A stretch of 64,000 nt of DNA from Clostridium fessum (GCF_003024715.1 NZ_PYLO01000001.1:434001-498000); one strand, 5' to 3'. Shown: positions 53,201-62,599, counted from the stretch's first letter. Numbers and translations are program-made. The notes: generated by a model not told the origin, from the sequence alone.

Positions 53201-56200
53201 TCAATTGGTATATTTTTGCTGACTCCCTTTGGCACATTCATCCAGCCATTTTCGCAAAAAATCTGGACAGGATGCATAATAGAGATGCGGAAATCCGCCA
53301 ATCTGTCCTCCCTTTTCATGGATGCAGCGCCAGCTTCGGTTTCCGGTCGGTTTGACTGCCTCCCAGTCGGTGCCCGGATCTTCGCTCTCCCAGTAATGGA
53401 ACTCATGCCCGTGAATTTCCTGACCGGATGAGGTCAGCAGACGCACATAGCCAAACCGGCGCAGGCGGTTCGTCCGGTAAGCGTCAAATGGATAAACGCC
53501 AGCCATTTCCCAGTGTTTTCCATCGCTTCCTTCAAGAGTACGGTGTAAATATAAAAATCCACCGCATTCCGCCAGAAACGGCATTCCCGCCGCAATCGAC
53601 CGCCGGATACTCTCACGCATCGCCGCGTTCTTTGCCAGCTCCCGTGCATAATTCTCCGGATAACCGCCGCCAAATAAAAGCCCATCCACTCTGTCCGGGA
53701 TTTTTTTATCCCTCAGTGGACTGAAATAAACCAGCTCCGCACCCATCTGTTCCAGAAGGCGGAAATTTTCCTGATAGTAGAAGCAGAATGCCTCGTCACG
53801 AGCAACACCGATGCGGACGCGCGAGGTGACTTTTTGCTCTTGACATGCTGGGAATTTCGCTATACTTTCCGCCTCCATTGATTCGTTTTCTGCTTTTTCT
53901 TTCTCTTTGTTTTCTATCCTCAATGGCAGCATCCCCGCTACTTCCAGCACCCGATCCACCGCAATCGACTTCTCCATCTGATCTGCCAATCGCCCGATCC
54001 GCTCGCGCAGCCGATCGATCTCGCCCGGCAGAAAAAGTCCCAGATGGCGGCTTTCCATGCGGTATTCCTCGGATTCCGGCAGATAACCAAGCACCGGAAG
54101 CCCCGACGCCTCTTCCACGGCTGCTGCCAGCCGCTCATAATACATCGAAGAAACCCGGTTCAAAATCACTCCGGCAATATGGCTTTTTTTCCGGAAATGC
54201 AAAAATCCAGATGCCATTGCTGCCGCCGACAACGATGCGCCCTTACAGTCCAGCACCAGAATCGCCGGCGTGTCTGTGATCTCTGCAATCTCCCAGCTGC
54301 TGGCGGACGTTTCTGTTCCGCCCAAGCCGTCATAATAGCCCATGACACCCTCTAAAACTGCAATTCCCGCCTGTTCTTCCCGCACTGCATCCACCAAAAC
54401 CTTCCGCACGCCTTCCGCCGGCAGAAAAAAGCTATCGAGATTTCGCCCGGGAATGCCGAGCACATAGCGGTGAAACATTGGATCGATATAGTCCGGTCCA
54501 CATTTGCACGCGATCGGATTCAGACCGCGGCGGCGAAGGATTTCAAGCAGTCCGCAGGTCAAAAGAGTTTTTCCACTGCCGCTTTTGGGGGCGGCAAGCA
54601 TGATGCGTGGACATGCTCTGACAGAAGCCTCATGTGGCAAAAGTTTATCTGCATCATTTTTATATGATTCTGTTACTCGAACATCGGATGGCATTTTTTC
54701 TGACACCATTTTCTGTTCATATATCAACTTCTCTACATTTTTTGTTTCTGTATTGTTACCATCTGTAATCTTTTCCTCTTCGTTCTGCCCACGCTTTATT
54801 TCATCCGTGACTTCCAGCAGCATCAAGCTCAAATCCGCAAATTCCAATTTTTTCATTTCTTCCGCGGTTCCGCTCCGGATCTGCTCTTCCGGGTACGATA
54901 AGTTTTCACCAACCGTCACCTGTACATTTCCATATCCCGCCTGTGTCAGACGTTCACAAAACTGTCCAGCTCCATTTTTGCCGCCCATGAGGATAAACGC
55001 ACGCTTAGCCGGTTCTTCTGGATCACACAGACGTTTCATCACCCGATCGACAGACAATTCTCTTCCATGTGCGGAATAAATCGCCGCATCTTCCCAGTGC
55101 GTCCCCAGGCGTGCCGCCAGATAACTGACACAGGATGTACCCGGATAGACGGTAAATGGATAACCAGCTTCCCGCAGCCGCTCTGCCATCCTGGATGCCC
55201 CGCTGAAAAAGCCGGTATCACCCGAATACAGGATGACCGCCTGCTTCCATTCCGGGTGCTTCGATACAATCTGTATCACATCGTCAGGAAGATATGCTTT
55301 ATAGCACTTCGTTTCTTTTTCCACCGCAGCCGCTGATTCCTGTCTGTTTTCAGCTTTTCCTTCCTTGCTAATCAGCAAATCATTCTGCAGCGCTCTCTCC
55401 GCGGATTCCAGCATACGCCCCGCGCCAATCAAGGCGTCACTCTCTCGAATTGCCCGAAGGACTTCCCCTGTCATCTGGGACGGCTGTCCCATGCCAATTC
55501 CCGCCAGAATCAAATGTGTTTTTAACTCTCCAACATTCCCCTCATCCGCCTTCTTCAGCACCTCCATTGCCTCTTCCAGCGAAATACCATCCTCCTCCGG
55601 TCTGCGGATCACAACCACTCTGGTTCCATTTTCACGCGCCGCTTCCACCTTTTCCTGAAATCCGCCCGCACGCCCGGAATCTTTCGTCAATAGCCACTCC
55701 GCTTTTGTCTGCCGGAGAAATAGCGTATTCATTTCGGTGGAAAAAGGTCCCTGCATCGCAATCAGATGGCTGCCAGTTATCCCCAATTTTTCACATTTCT
55801 TCAAAACATTCGAAGTTGGAAGCACTCTCGCATACACCCGTTTTTGATAATCTGGTATCTGGCACAGGGCTTCCAGTTCTTTACTGCCGGTTGTGGCAAA
55901 AATCACGCCGGAAACAGAAGAAAGAAATGACACTGCCTCCTGAATGGAATCAACCTCGACCCAATCACGTGCTTTGTTTTGTTCGCCCTCTGCGCGCAGG
56001 CACCGTTCCAGGCGGACACCGGTCCGTCCGCACGCTTCCTGGATTTCTTCTGAAACAAGTCTGGCATGCGGATGTGTTGCATCGATCACAAGATGAATCC
56101 CCTGGTTTCGGATAAATTCTTCCATCTGGTAACGATCCATCCGTCCACGTAAGACTTTTATCACTGAGGATGCCTGAACCGTTTTCAAGTTTTTCTTTGC

Positions 56201-56383
56201 AAGGCAAGTATTGTGGTTCAAATCTGGATTCCCTGCATTCCCAGATTCCATCAGCTCCTCCTGCAAAAGCTCCTCTCCATACTCCGAAGCCACGCTGACC
56301 CACGCCTCAATCTTTTCCCGGCTGCAATATTCCGCCAGCAGGCGCCCTTCTGTCGTTCCTCCAAATATCCATATTTTACACAT
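53201..56383 (-). CDS. CbiJ-CbiE-CbiA triple fusion (precorrin-6A reductase / precorrin-6B C5-methyltransferase / cobyrinate a,c-diamide synthase)
   Basis: A single uninterrupted frame of 1060 residues carries three corrin enzymes. Residues 1-280 are a CbiJ/CobK-type reductase, starting KIWIFGGTTEGRLLAEYC with DATHPHA near 101. Residues 289-526 are a CbiE methyltransferase with LILAGIGMGQPSQMT and YSGDTGFFSGASRMAE. A charged linker spans 527-590. Residues 591-1055 are CbiA, with P-loop APKSGSGKTLL, CGPDYIDPMFH, LFGGGYPE and the amidotransferase Cys in FLAECGGFLYLH. All active-site motifs look intact. It overlaps cbiH by eight bases. The enzymes act at late but non-consecutive steps, which makes the fusion unusual. 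Confidence 0.93.
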   Translation of the reverse strand: MCKIWIFGGTTEGRLLAEYCSREKIEAWVSVASEYGEELLQEELMESGNAGNPDLNHNTCLAKKNLKTVQASSVIKVLRGRMDRYQMEEFIRNQGIHLVIDATHPHARLVSEEIQEACGRTGVRLERCLRAEGEQNKARDWVEVDSIQEAVSFLSSVSGVIFATTGSKELEALCQIPDYQKRVYARVLPTSNVLKKCEKLGITGSHLIAMQGPFSTEMNTLFLRQTKAEWLLTKDSGRAGGFQEKVEAARENGTRVVVIRRPEEDGISLEEAMEVLKKADEGNVGELKTHLILAGIGMGQPSQMTGEVLRAIRESDALIGAGRMLESAERALQNDLLISKEGKAENRQESAAAVEKETKCYKAYLPDDVIQIVSKHPEWKQAVILYSGDTGFFSGASRMAERLREAGYPFTVYPGTSCVSYLAARLGTHWEDAAIYSAHGRELSVDRVMKRLCDPEEPAKRAFILMGGKNGAGQFCERLTQAGYGNVQVTVGENLSYPEEQIRSGTAEEMKKLEFADLSLMLLEVTDEIKRGQNEEEKITDGNNTETKNVEKLIYEQKMVSEKMPSDVRVTESYKNDADKLLPHEASVRACPRIMLAAPKSGSGKTLLTCGLLEILRRRGLNPIACKCGPDYIDPMFHRYVLGIPGRNLDSFFLPAEGVRKVLVDAVREEQAGIAVLEGVMGYYDGLGGTETSASSWEIAEITDTPAILVLDCKGASLSAAAMASGFLHFRKKSHIAGVILNRVSSMYYERLAAAVEEASGLPVLGYLPESEEYRMESRHLGLFLPGEIDRLRERIGRLADQMEKSIAVDRVLEVAGMLPLRIENKEKEKAENESMEAESIAKFPACQEQKVTSRVRIGVARDEAFCFYYQENFRLLEQMGAELVYFSPLRDKKIPDRVDGLLFGGGYPENYARELAKNAAMRESIRRSIAAGMPFLAECGGFLYLHRTLEGSDGKHWEMAGVYPFDAYRTNRLRRFGYVRLLTSSGQEIHGHEFHYWESEDPGTDWEAVKPTGNRSWRCIHEKGGQIGGFPHLYYASCPDFLRKWLDECAKGSQQKYTN

Positions 56384-57113
56384 CGCGGTATCCCCTCGGT
56401 GTCACCAGACATCCATTTAACATCTGCGTTTCCTTATTTCCAATAAATACGGTCGTAAACATATCCACCGACGTCTTTTCCAGTTCTGCCAGTGTCAGAA
56501 GGTGCACCGCCTCGCCCTCGCGGCCAATATTCTGTACATATCCGCAGGCAGTCTCACCACTTTTATACTCTAAAAGAATCCGGCAGGCACGCTCCAGATA
56601 ATCGTGGCGTTTCCGGCTGGATGGATTGTAGAGGCAGATAATAAAATCCGCTTCCGCCGCTGCACGCAGCCTTTTTTCGATCACTTCCATCGGCGTCAGA
56701 AGGTCACTCAGGCTGATCACCGCAAAATCATGTCCCAACGGTGCACCGAGAATGGCTCCGCCTCCCAGCGCTGCCGTCACTCCTGGAATTACTTCCACGT
56801 TCACATCCGGGTACGCCTCTGCCATCTGCAACACCAGCCCCGCCATGCCATAGACGCCGCTGTCCCCACTGCAGATCATTGCTGTTTTCCGACCATCCTG
56901 CGCCGCTTTTAATGCCATCTCACAGCGTTCCTTTTCCTGGCGCATCGGCGTTGTCAGAAATTCCGCCTGTGGATAAAATTCTTTTACCAGGTCCACGTAT
57001 ACCGTATAACCGATGATCACCTGGCTTTCCCGCAAAATGCGGTCTGCCCGGACCGTCATCTGTTCTCTCGCCCCCGGTCCAATTCCGATCACGTATAATT
57101 TTTTTTCTTCCAC
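56376..57113 (-). CDS. cbiH: CbiH: cobalt-precorrin-3 C17-methyltransferase
   Basis: A 245-residue tetrapyrrole methylase that methylates C17 and drives ring contraction. The start KLYVIGIGPGAREQMTVRAD, the MICSGDSGVYGMAGLVLQM motif and the C-terminal PRGYRDV-like ending fit CbiH/CobJ. It overlaps cbiG upstream by 25 bases and the triple fusion downstream by eight bases, so the operon is tightly coupled. Confidence 0.95.
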   Translation of the reverse strand: MEEKKLYVIGIGPGAREQMTVRADRILRESQVIIGYTVYVDLVKEFYPQAEFLTTPMRQEKERCEMALKAAQDGRKTAMICSGDSGVYGMAGLVLQMAEAYPDVNVEVIPGVTAALGGGAILGAPLGHDFAVISLSDLLTPMEVIEKRLRAAAEADFIICLYNPSSRKRHDYLERACRILLEYKSGETACGYVQNIGREGEAVHLLTLAELEKTSVDMFTTVFIGNKETQMLNGCLVTPRGYRDV

Positions 57114-58432
57114 TGCTGCCTCCTTACTTGCTCCGATGCCGGAACCGCTACTGCTGCCGTCACACCGTTAAACGCCATTTTCTGTACTCTCAGATCAATC
57201 GCAGGCAGATTTTTCTCATCCATCTCCCGTTCCCGGTAAATCCGGCGCACCCCCATGACGGCTGCACGCTCACAAACATTTCCTACCCCTACTGTCTTCC
57301 GCACAAACGGCGATTCTGCAAACTTCGTACCGGCACTTTCCAGCTCTTCCGGGGTAAAACTCCACAGTTCCACATCCCACTCCTTCGCAAGCGCCAGAAA
57401 TGCCATCTCATTTTTCTTCCGATCTACCGTTGCAATCGCCCGCACCGCACTTTTATCAATCATCGCCCGAGAAAGTGCCACTCTTGCCATCTCCCGGACA
57501 GCATTCAGGGAGGAATCCCGGCGGCATCCCATTCCAAGAACAACCGTTCGCGGATACAGGCGCAGAAGTTCCGGCGTACCTGATTCATTTTCCGACTCAT
57601 AACTTTGCTCTTTCTTCTGCTCACTTTTCTGCCCAGGAGATCCTATATCGGATTTTCCGACAGACATATCTATCTCAGCCGCCTTCGCCGAATCGCCGGT
57701 TTCCACTGCCACTACCGCCGCTGCTTTGACTGCATCCCGCTGTTCCTTCTTCTCCTGCAGCCCAATCACCATATCCCGGCGCACCAGAGACGCTGGGGCA
57801 TTTTTCGGGCATCCGCCCTGTTTCAGCGTCACATAGATGTTTTCCTTCTGCCATACGCCCGGAGTAATCTCTGCCGGAACGATTCCATCTACTGGATAAT
57901 CACTGAAAAAGCCAATTTTTTCACCGCGCAGCTCCGCCGCGGAGATTTGTTTCGCCAGTTCCCGATCACTAATCACCAGCTCATTTTCCGCTGCAAATAC
58001 ATCAACTGCAAATGCCTGCCGCAGATCCGTTGCCGTCGTAATTACCGGTTCTGCCCCCAGAATCTGCGCCGCTGCCTCTGCCAGTTCATTGCATCCGCCC
58101 ACATGTCCAGACAAAATCGGGATCGCATAACGTCCCTGCTCATCGATCACCAGCACCGCCGGATCTTTCAGCTTATCCTGCACCCACGGCGCAATCAAAC
58201 GGACTGCAATCCCCGCCGCCCCGACAAACAAAATTGCTTCCTTCTCCTGAAATGCTTCCTTGACCACCTGTTTCAGCGGTTTCGAATGTTCGGATCCTGT
58301 ATAATCTAAAAAGTCAAACGCCTCTTCCATCTGCTGGCTTAATTTCTCCAGCAGGCGCGTCGCCGTCTCTTTTCCCTGTGCAGTAAAGCAAATGCAGATA
58401 CCGTTCCTGACCCGAAGTTTCAACTGCTCCAT
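57089..58432 (-). CDS. cbiG: CbiG: cobalt-precorrin-5A hydrolase
   Basis: A 447-residue enzyme that opens the delta-lactone and releases acetaldehyde in the anaerobic pathway. The N-terminal domain has FVGAAGIAVRLIAPW and IPILSGHVGGCNELA; the C-terminal CobE-like domain has VVLGMGCRRDSSLNAV. Between them a charged low-complexity insert (about 240-300) is longer than in most CbiG. Its presence shows the anaerobic, cobalt-first route. It follows cbiF by 19 bases. Confidence 0.94.
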   Translation of the reverse strand: MEQLKLRVRNGICICFTAQGKETATRLLEKLSQQMEEAFDFLDYTGSEHSKPLKQVVKEAFQEKEAILFVGAAGIAVRLIAPWVQDKLKDPAVLVIDEQGRYAIPILSGHVGGCNELAEAAAQILGAEPVITTATDLRQAFAVDVFAAENELVISDRELAKQISAAELRGEKIGFFSDYPVDGIVPAEITPGVWQKENIYVTLKQGGCPKNAPASLVRRDMVIGLQEKKEQRDAVKAAAVVAVETGDSAKAAEIDMSVGKSDIGSPGQKSEQKKEQSYESENESGTPELLRLYPRTVVLGMGCRRDSSLNAVREMARVALSRAMIDKSAVRAIATVDRKKNEMAFLALAKEWDVELWSFTPEELESAGTKFAESPFVRKTVGVGNVCERAAVMGVRRIYREREMDEKNLPAIDLRVQKMAFNGVTAAVAVPASEQVRRQQWKKKNYT

Positions 58433-58451
58433 TTATAACAATCCCTTTCTA

Positions 58452-59225
58452 TTACTCATATACAAAACCATCCGTCCCCTGACGGAATTCAGTTGTGAAT
58501 TCTGGCGCATATAAACGCGAGCGCTCGTATCCCGCCTGGGCAGTCACATCCCCGACGATAATCAGAGCTGTTTTTTTGATATTTTCCCGCTCTGCCGCCT
58601 CTGCAAGCGTGGCAACCGTGCAGACAACCCGCTTTTCATCCGGCCAGGTCGCTTTGTACACGATCGCCGCCGGCGTGTCCGCCTCATATCCGCCCTTTAT
58701 CAGCTCTTCCGAAAGCTTCTTCAGCATTCCCGTGCTTAAAAATATAACCATAGTCGCATGATGCGCTGCAAACGACGCGATGCTCTCCCTCTCCGGCACC
58801 GGCGTCCGCCCCGCCATCCGGGTGATAATCACGCTCTGCGAAACGCCCGGCAAGGTATATTCCAGATTCAATGCAGATGCCGCGCCGCAGAAAGAGCTGA
58901 CGCCCGGGCATACCTTATAAGAGATATTTAACTTGTCCAGCTCGTCCATCTGTTCCCGGATCGCACCATACACGCAGGGGTCGCCCGTGTGAAGCCGCAC
59001 CGTCATCTTACCCGTCGATTCCGCTTCTTGGATCTTTTCGACCACTTCTTCCAGCGTCATTTTCGCACTGTCATAGACAACGGCTGATTCTTTTTTATAA
59101 TCCAAAAGCTCTGGATTGACCAGAGAACCTGCGTAAATAATCTGGTCTGCCTGATTCAAAAGGCGTGCTCCCCGCACTGTGATTAAATCTGGCGCTCCCG
59201 AACCTGCTCCGACGAAATATACCAT
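58452..59225 (-). CDS. cbiF: CbiF: cobalt-precorrin-4 C11-methyltransferase
   Basis: A 257-residue tetrapyrrole methylase. It starts MVYFVGAGSGAPDLITVRGARLL, and contains RLHTGDPCVYGAIREQM (SAM site) and CPGVSSFCGAASALNLEYTLP, the strong CbiF/CobM signature. It lies between cbiD and cbiG with short gaps of about 20 bases on each side. Confidence 0.96.
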   Translation of the reverse strand: MVYFVGAGSGAPDLITVRGARLLNQADQIIYAGSLVNPELLDYKKESAVVYDSAKMTLEEVVEKIQEAESTGKMTVRLHTGDPCVYGAIREQMDELDKLNISYKVCPGVSSFCGAASALNLEYTLPGVSQSVIITRMAGRTPVPERESIASFAAHHATMVIFLSTGMLKKLSEELIKGGYEADTPAAIVYKATWPDEKRVVCTVATLAEAAERENIKKTALIIVGDVTAQAGYERSRLYAPEFTTEFRQGTDGFVYE

Positions 59226-59248
59226 ATATGTGATTTCTCCTTTTTTAT

Positions 59249-60481
59249 TTAATATTCGAATCTCAACTTTTCGTAATTTATGATTCTTCTATCTATCATT
59301 ACTTCCATGCCTCTCTCCATCTCCAGCAGCTCCCGCACATACGCATCCGCCCCAGCTGTCCGCGCCATCAGTCCATAATTGCTTGAAAATAGCATTACCT
59401 CCGTCTGAACGCCGCTCTCTTCTTCCAATACCGCTTTGACCTGATTCGCCACCTGCTCCATGACCTGTTTCAGATATCCATGTTCATATAGGAAATCTGC
59501 CGCTTCCTCAGTCGTATTCATCGGCAGCAGGGCATCTGCCTCCGGAAATCCAACGGTTCGCGCGCATGCAGACAAAATCTCCATCCGTCTGTCACCATAC
59601 CGGGAATGTGTATTCATCACACCACCTGCCACTTTGACCAGTTTTCCAACATGCCCTGCCAAAAGCGCCTGGTGAATTCCTTCCTGTGAAAGCATTTTAA
59701 AGCTGGTCCCGATAAAATTACTGCACTTGATGAAATTTTCCATCGAAAGCCCGGTTTCTTCTTTTAAAAATCGTTCTCCATAATTGCCTGGCGCCACTGC
59801 CAGCAGCGAAACATCCTCCTGGGCGTGCACCCGGATATCCAGCCGGATCGTCTCAACCAATGCCGCCTCACTCATCGGGTTCACAATCCCAGTTGTTCCA
59901 AGCACCGAGATACCACCGATGATCCCCAGATGCGGGTTAAACGTTTTCTCCGCCAGCTCCCGCCCGGAAGGGATAGAAATCTCAATCCGCAAAGGTAACT
60001 CCGGCATGCCCGCCTCCCGGCGTGCCAGAGCCGCCTCCCGGAAAATAGCCGTCCGCGGTACCGGGTTGATCGCGTAATGCCCCACTGGACACGAAAGACC
60101 GTCCCGCGTCACCATGCCGATGCCCTCGCCGCCGGTTACCTCAATTCCCGGATACGCCGGGTCTGTGTAACCGCTTTCAGTTATGCTATCATGACAAGCC
60201 AGAACGGCCCGTGCACAAACCAATGTCCCATTCGTCACATCCGGATCGTCACCGGAGTCCTTCTGTACACCGCATACTGCGCTATCTTCCTCCCGCTCTG
60301 CCCGGACAATCGGCAGAATCGCCCGGACGCCGGAAGGTGTCACTGTCTCTGCCGCCGCAGGTGCTTCCCCTGTGCAGAGAAACAACACCGCCGCCCGCGT
60401 ACACGCCGCCGCGCAGGTTCCGGTCGTAAATCCGGTTCGAAGTTCCTTTTTTTCATCTGTCTGTTTCTTTTCCGTCTCCAT
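59249..60481 (-). CDS. cbiD: CbiD: cobalt-precorrin-5B C1-methyltransferase
   Basis: A 410-residue enzyme of the anaerobic cobalamin pathway. The hallmark ELRTGFTTGTCAAACTRAA is at residues 13-31, followed by VTGGEGIGMVTRDGL and the NPHLGIIGGISVLGTTGIVNPMS region (in parts). The GGGAGG site is very close to the ATG (three bases), yet no better in-frame start exists. It is the first gene of the operon and has a consensus sigma-A promoter but no cobalamin riboswitch within the upstream gap. Confidence 0.95.
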   Translation of the reverse strand: METEKKQTDEKKELRTGFTTGTCAAACTRAAVLFLCTGEAPAAAETVTPSGVRAILPIVRAEREEDSAVCGVQKDSGDDPDVTNGTLVCARAVLACHDSITESGYTDPAYPGIEVTGGEGIGMVTRDGLSCPVGHYAINPVPRTAIFREAALARREAGMPELPLRIEISIPSGRELAEKTFNPHLGIIGGISVLGTTGIVNPMSEAALVETIRLDIRVHAQEDVSLLAVAPGNYGERFLKEETGLSMENFIKCSNFIGTSFKMLSQEGIHQALLAGHVGKLVKVAGGVMNTHSRYGDRRMEILSACARTVGFPEADALLPMNTTEEAADFLYEHGYLKQVMEQVANQVKAVLEEESGVQTEVMLFSSNYGLMARTAGADAYVRELLEMERGMEVMIDRRIINYEKLRFEY

Positions 60482-60525
60482 CTGCCTCCCTGTATGCCAT
60501 TTTCTGCCTGAAGATTCTTCTGTCC

Positions 60526-60554
60526 ATTATAGGAGATTTACACCCGACTTTCAA
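60526..60554 (-). promoter_or_regulatory. Sigma-A promoter of the cbi operon
   Basis: On the minus strand TTGAAA (60554-60549), a 17-base spacer and a perfect TATAAT (60531-60526), with the start codon about 45 bases downstream. The leader is too short for a cobalamin riboswitch. The 323-base gap 60482-60804 holds this promoter, a possible plus-strand promoter at 60609, and the terminator at 60720. Confidence 0.85.
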
Positions 60555-60608
60555 CTTATTACTATTTATCTTTATTTAAAATTCCAGTAACAATCCCTCA
60601 TTTTCCCC

Positions 60609-60637
60609 TTGCACTTTCCTCAACTGTGCGGTACAAT
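60609..60637 (+). promoter_or_regulatory. Possible plus-strand promoter of a short non-coding transcript
   Basis: TTGCAC (60609-60614), a 17-base spacer and TACAAT (60632-60637). No gene follows on the plus strand; a transcript would reach the hairpin at 60726-60748 after about 80-100 bases. Within it AAGGA precedes an ATG directly followed by TAA. This is a candidate only. Confidence 0.35.
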
Positions 60638-60719
60638 ACGGAATATAAATAAGTAGATTTAATTACATATTCAAGAAATAGTTATTATAAACGTGCAAGG
60701 ACAGCTAACATGTAAATAT

Positions 60720-60748
60720 AAAAAACCGGAAAGATCTTCTCTTTCCGG
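60720..60748 (-). terminator. Terminator of the small gene at 60805
   Basis: CCGGAAAGA (60726-60734) pairs with TCTTTCCGG (60740-60748) around a 5-base loop, with six T residues on the minus strand (60725-60720). The plus strand has four T residues after the stem, so weak bidirectional action is possible. Confidence 0.85.
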
Positions 60749-60804
60749 CATTTTAAGTCTCACACACTTTAAAACAATACAGTTTTAAACAACAACGTGA
60801 AACA

Positions 60805-61038
60805 TTATTTGGTACGGACAACCAGATGGGCATTGACATACTCCCAGGAGTATGTGCCCGCTTTGCCGCCATCCTCAATGAAAAATGGAGTTACCATCTT
60901 GTAGCCTTCATCCATCATCATGGTTGCAGCTTCCAGACATGATTCCTCTTCGTTTTCAAAATCAACATTAATGCATGGATTCTCTTCCATGGAAGGATTG
61001 TCCTCATTCGGATCTAAATGTGCAATTGCGTACTGCAT
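60805..61038 (-). CDS. Small acidic protein of unknown function (77 aa)
   Basis: A 77-residue, strongly acidic soluble protein beginning MQYAIAHLDPNEDNPSMEEN and ending AHLVVRTK. The ATG at 61038 has AAGGAG at good spacing; a longer frame upstream lacks this. It has its own sigma-A promoter (61092-61120) and terminator, so it is a monocistronic gene. It contains a FENEEESCLEAATMMMDEGY helix-like stretch and a TYSWEYVNAHLVV strand. I recognise no family; the compact mixed pattern suggests a small regulatory or binding protein. Confidence 0.75.
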   Translation of the reverse strand: MQYAIAHLDPNEDNPSMEENPCINVDFENEEESCLEAATMMMDEGYKMVTPFFIEDGGKAGTYSWEYVNAHLVVRTK

Positions 61039-61091
61039 ATGAATTCTCCTTTTCCTTATGATACTGAGAGTCTGAAAACTCCCTGCCACTC

Positions 61092-61120
61092 ATTATAACT
61101 ATCTTTCAATCAATCGTCAA
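61092..61120 (-). promoter_or_regulatory. Sigma-A promoter of the 77-residue gene
   Basis: On the minus strand TTGACG (61120-61115), a 17-base spacer and TATAAT (61097-61092), about 54 bases before the start codon. Confidence 0.8.
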
Positions 61121-61166
61121 GCACCTGCGGGCGCACCTTTACTATATAAAATTTTGGGGTGAAAAC

Positions 61167-62582
61167 ATGAATACAATTATCAATTTAATCGAAAAAACCT
61201 ACTATTTCCTCTGGGGTGACTGGATTCATCTGCCGCTTCCTGGCGGAACAACCATCAACCTGCCGCTTCTGGTTCTTCTGCTCGTCCCGACCGGTATCTT
61301 CTGTACTATCCGGACGCGGTTCCTGCAGATCCGAATGCTTCCGGATATGCTGCGCGCGCTGCTGGAAAAGGCCGAAACCGGACACAAAGGTGGCTCTCTC
61401 TCCGCACTCCAGGCACTGATCGTGTCAACTGCGACCCGCGTTGGTATGGGAAATCTTGTCGGTATCGTTGCCGCTCTCTCCGCCGGAGGCGCCGGTGCGT
61501 TGTTCTGGATGTGGGTAACCGCGCTGCTCGGTTCGGCAACCGCTTTCATCGAGGCGACCTTAGCCCAGCTTCACAAACAGCCGGATCCGCTCTACGGCGG
61601 TTACCGCGGCGGTCCTGCTTACTACATTCACGACTGGATCAACAGCAAACGCCAGAAACAGGGCACGCCGGTTTCGAAGAAAAATCTTCTCTCCGTACTG
61701 TTTGCGTTCTCCGGTCTGATCTGCTGGTGCGGTATCAGCCAGGTCATCAGTAATTCCGTGACCTCTTCTTTTAAGAATGCATTCGGCATCCCGCCGATCT
61801 ACTCATGCTTGTTTTTAGTTTTCCTTGCGGCAGTCATCGTTCTTCGGAAAAATGCCTCCGTCAGGGTTCTGGATCTGCTGGTTCCGATCATGGCAGGCAT
61901 TTACATTATCCTGACCCTGTTTTTAATTATCGTGAACTTCCGCCAGCTTCCAGGCGTTTTTGCCCGCGTTTTTGAGGAAGCACTCGGTCTGCGCCAGGCA
62001 ATCGCAGGCGGCTTCGGCGCCGTATTGATGAACGGTGTCAAACGGGGACTTTTCTCCAATGAAGCAGGAAGCGGTTCCGCCCCGTGTGCGGCAGCGACGG
62101 CAGAAACCTCCCATCCTGCCAAAGTCGGACTGATGCAGGCGATGGGCGTTTTCATCGACACGCTTCTCTGCACCTGTACAGCCATGATCATGCTGCTGGT
62201 CCCGGCTGATAAAATCTCCGGTCTGGAGGGCATGGATCTGCTGCAGGCGGCAATGAGCTGGCATTTCGGGGAATTAGGCGTCATTTTCATAGCCGTAATC
62301 CTGTGGCTGTTCAGTTTCACTACCTTCATCGGCATCCTCTTCTACGCCCGCTCCAATGTGAGCTACCTCTTCGGAGACACCTGGGCCGCCCAGACGGCGT
62401 ACAAGATTCTCGCCCTGATCATGATGTTTGTCGGCGGACTGACCGCCTACACCTTTGTCTGGGATCTCGGTGATGTCGGTGTCGGTCTGATGACCGTCTT
62501 CAACCTGATCGCGCTGATTCCGATGTCGAAAGAAGCGCTTGTAAGCCTGCGGGATTATGAGGCAAAATATAAGAAATCATAG
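61167..62582 (+). CDS. Sodium:alanine/glycine symporter (AGCS family)
   Basis: A 471-residue membrane transporter taking up alanine or glycine with Na+. It has about ten to eleven helices and the AGCS signatures GMGNLVGIVAALSAGGAGALFWMW, split here into GMGNLVGIVAAL and GGAGALFWMW, plus GVKRGLFSNEAGSGSAP in the middle. Near the C-terminus GDVGVGLMTVFNLIALI precedes a basic tail. A GGGGTG site precedes the ATG. No glycine riboswitch is visible in the short upstream gap. It converges with the AICAR formyltransferase gene at a shared terminator. Confidence 0.95.
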   Translation: MNTIINLIEKTYYFLWGDWIHLPLPGGTTINLPLLVLLLVPTGIFCTIRTRFLQIRMLPDMLRALLEKAETGHKGGSLSALQALIVSTATRVGMGNLVGIVAALSAGGAGALFWMWVTALLGSATAFIEATLAQLHKQPDPLYGGYRGGPAYYIHDWINSKRQKQGTPVSKKNLLSVLFAFSGLICWCGISQVISNSVTSSFKNAFGIPPIYSCLFLVFLAAVIVLRKNASVRVLDLLVPIMAGIYIILTLFLIIVNFRQLPGVFARVFEEALGLRQAIAGGFGAVLMNGVKRGLFSNEAGSGSAPCAAATAETSHPAKVGLMQAMGVFIDTLLCTCTAMIMLLVPADKISGLEGMDLLQAAMSWHFGELGVIFIAVILWLFSFTTFIGILFYARSNVSYLFGDTWAAQTAYKILALIMMFVGGLTAYTFVWDLGDVGVGLMTVFNLIALIPMSKEALVSLRDYEAKYKKS

Positions 62583-62599
62583 CCACTTTATTTCGAAAT

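Noticed and set aside
60482-60804. Cobalamin riboswitch upstream of cbiD
   Set aside because: No B12-box or suitable leader length; the promoter sits too near the start codon.
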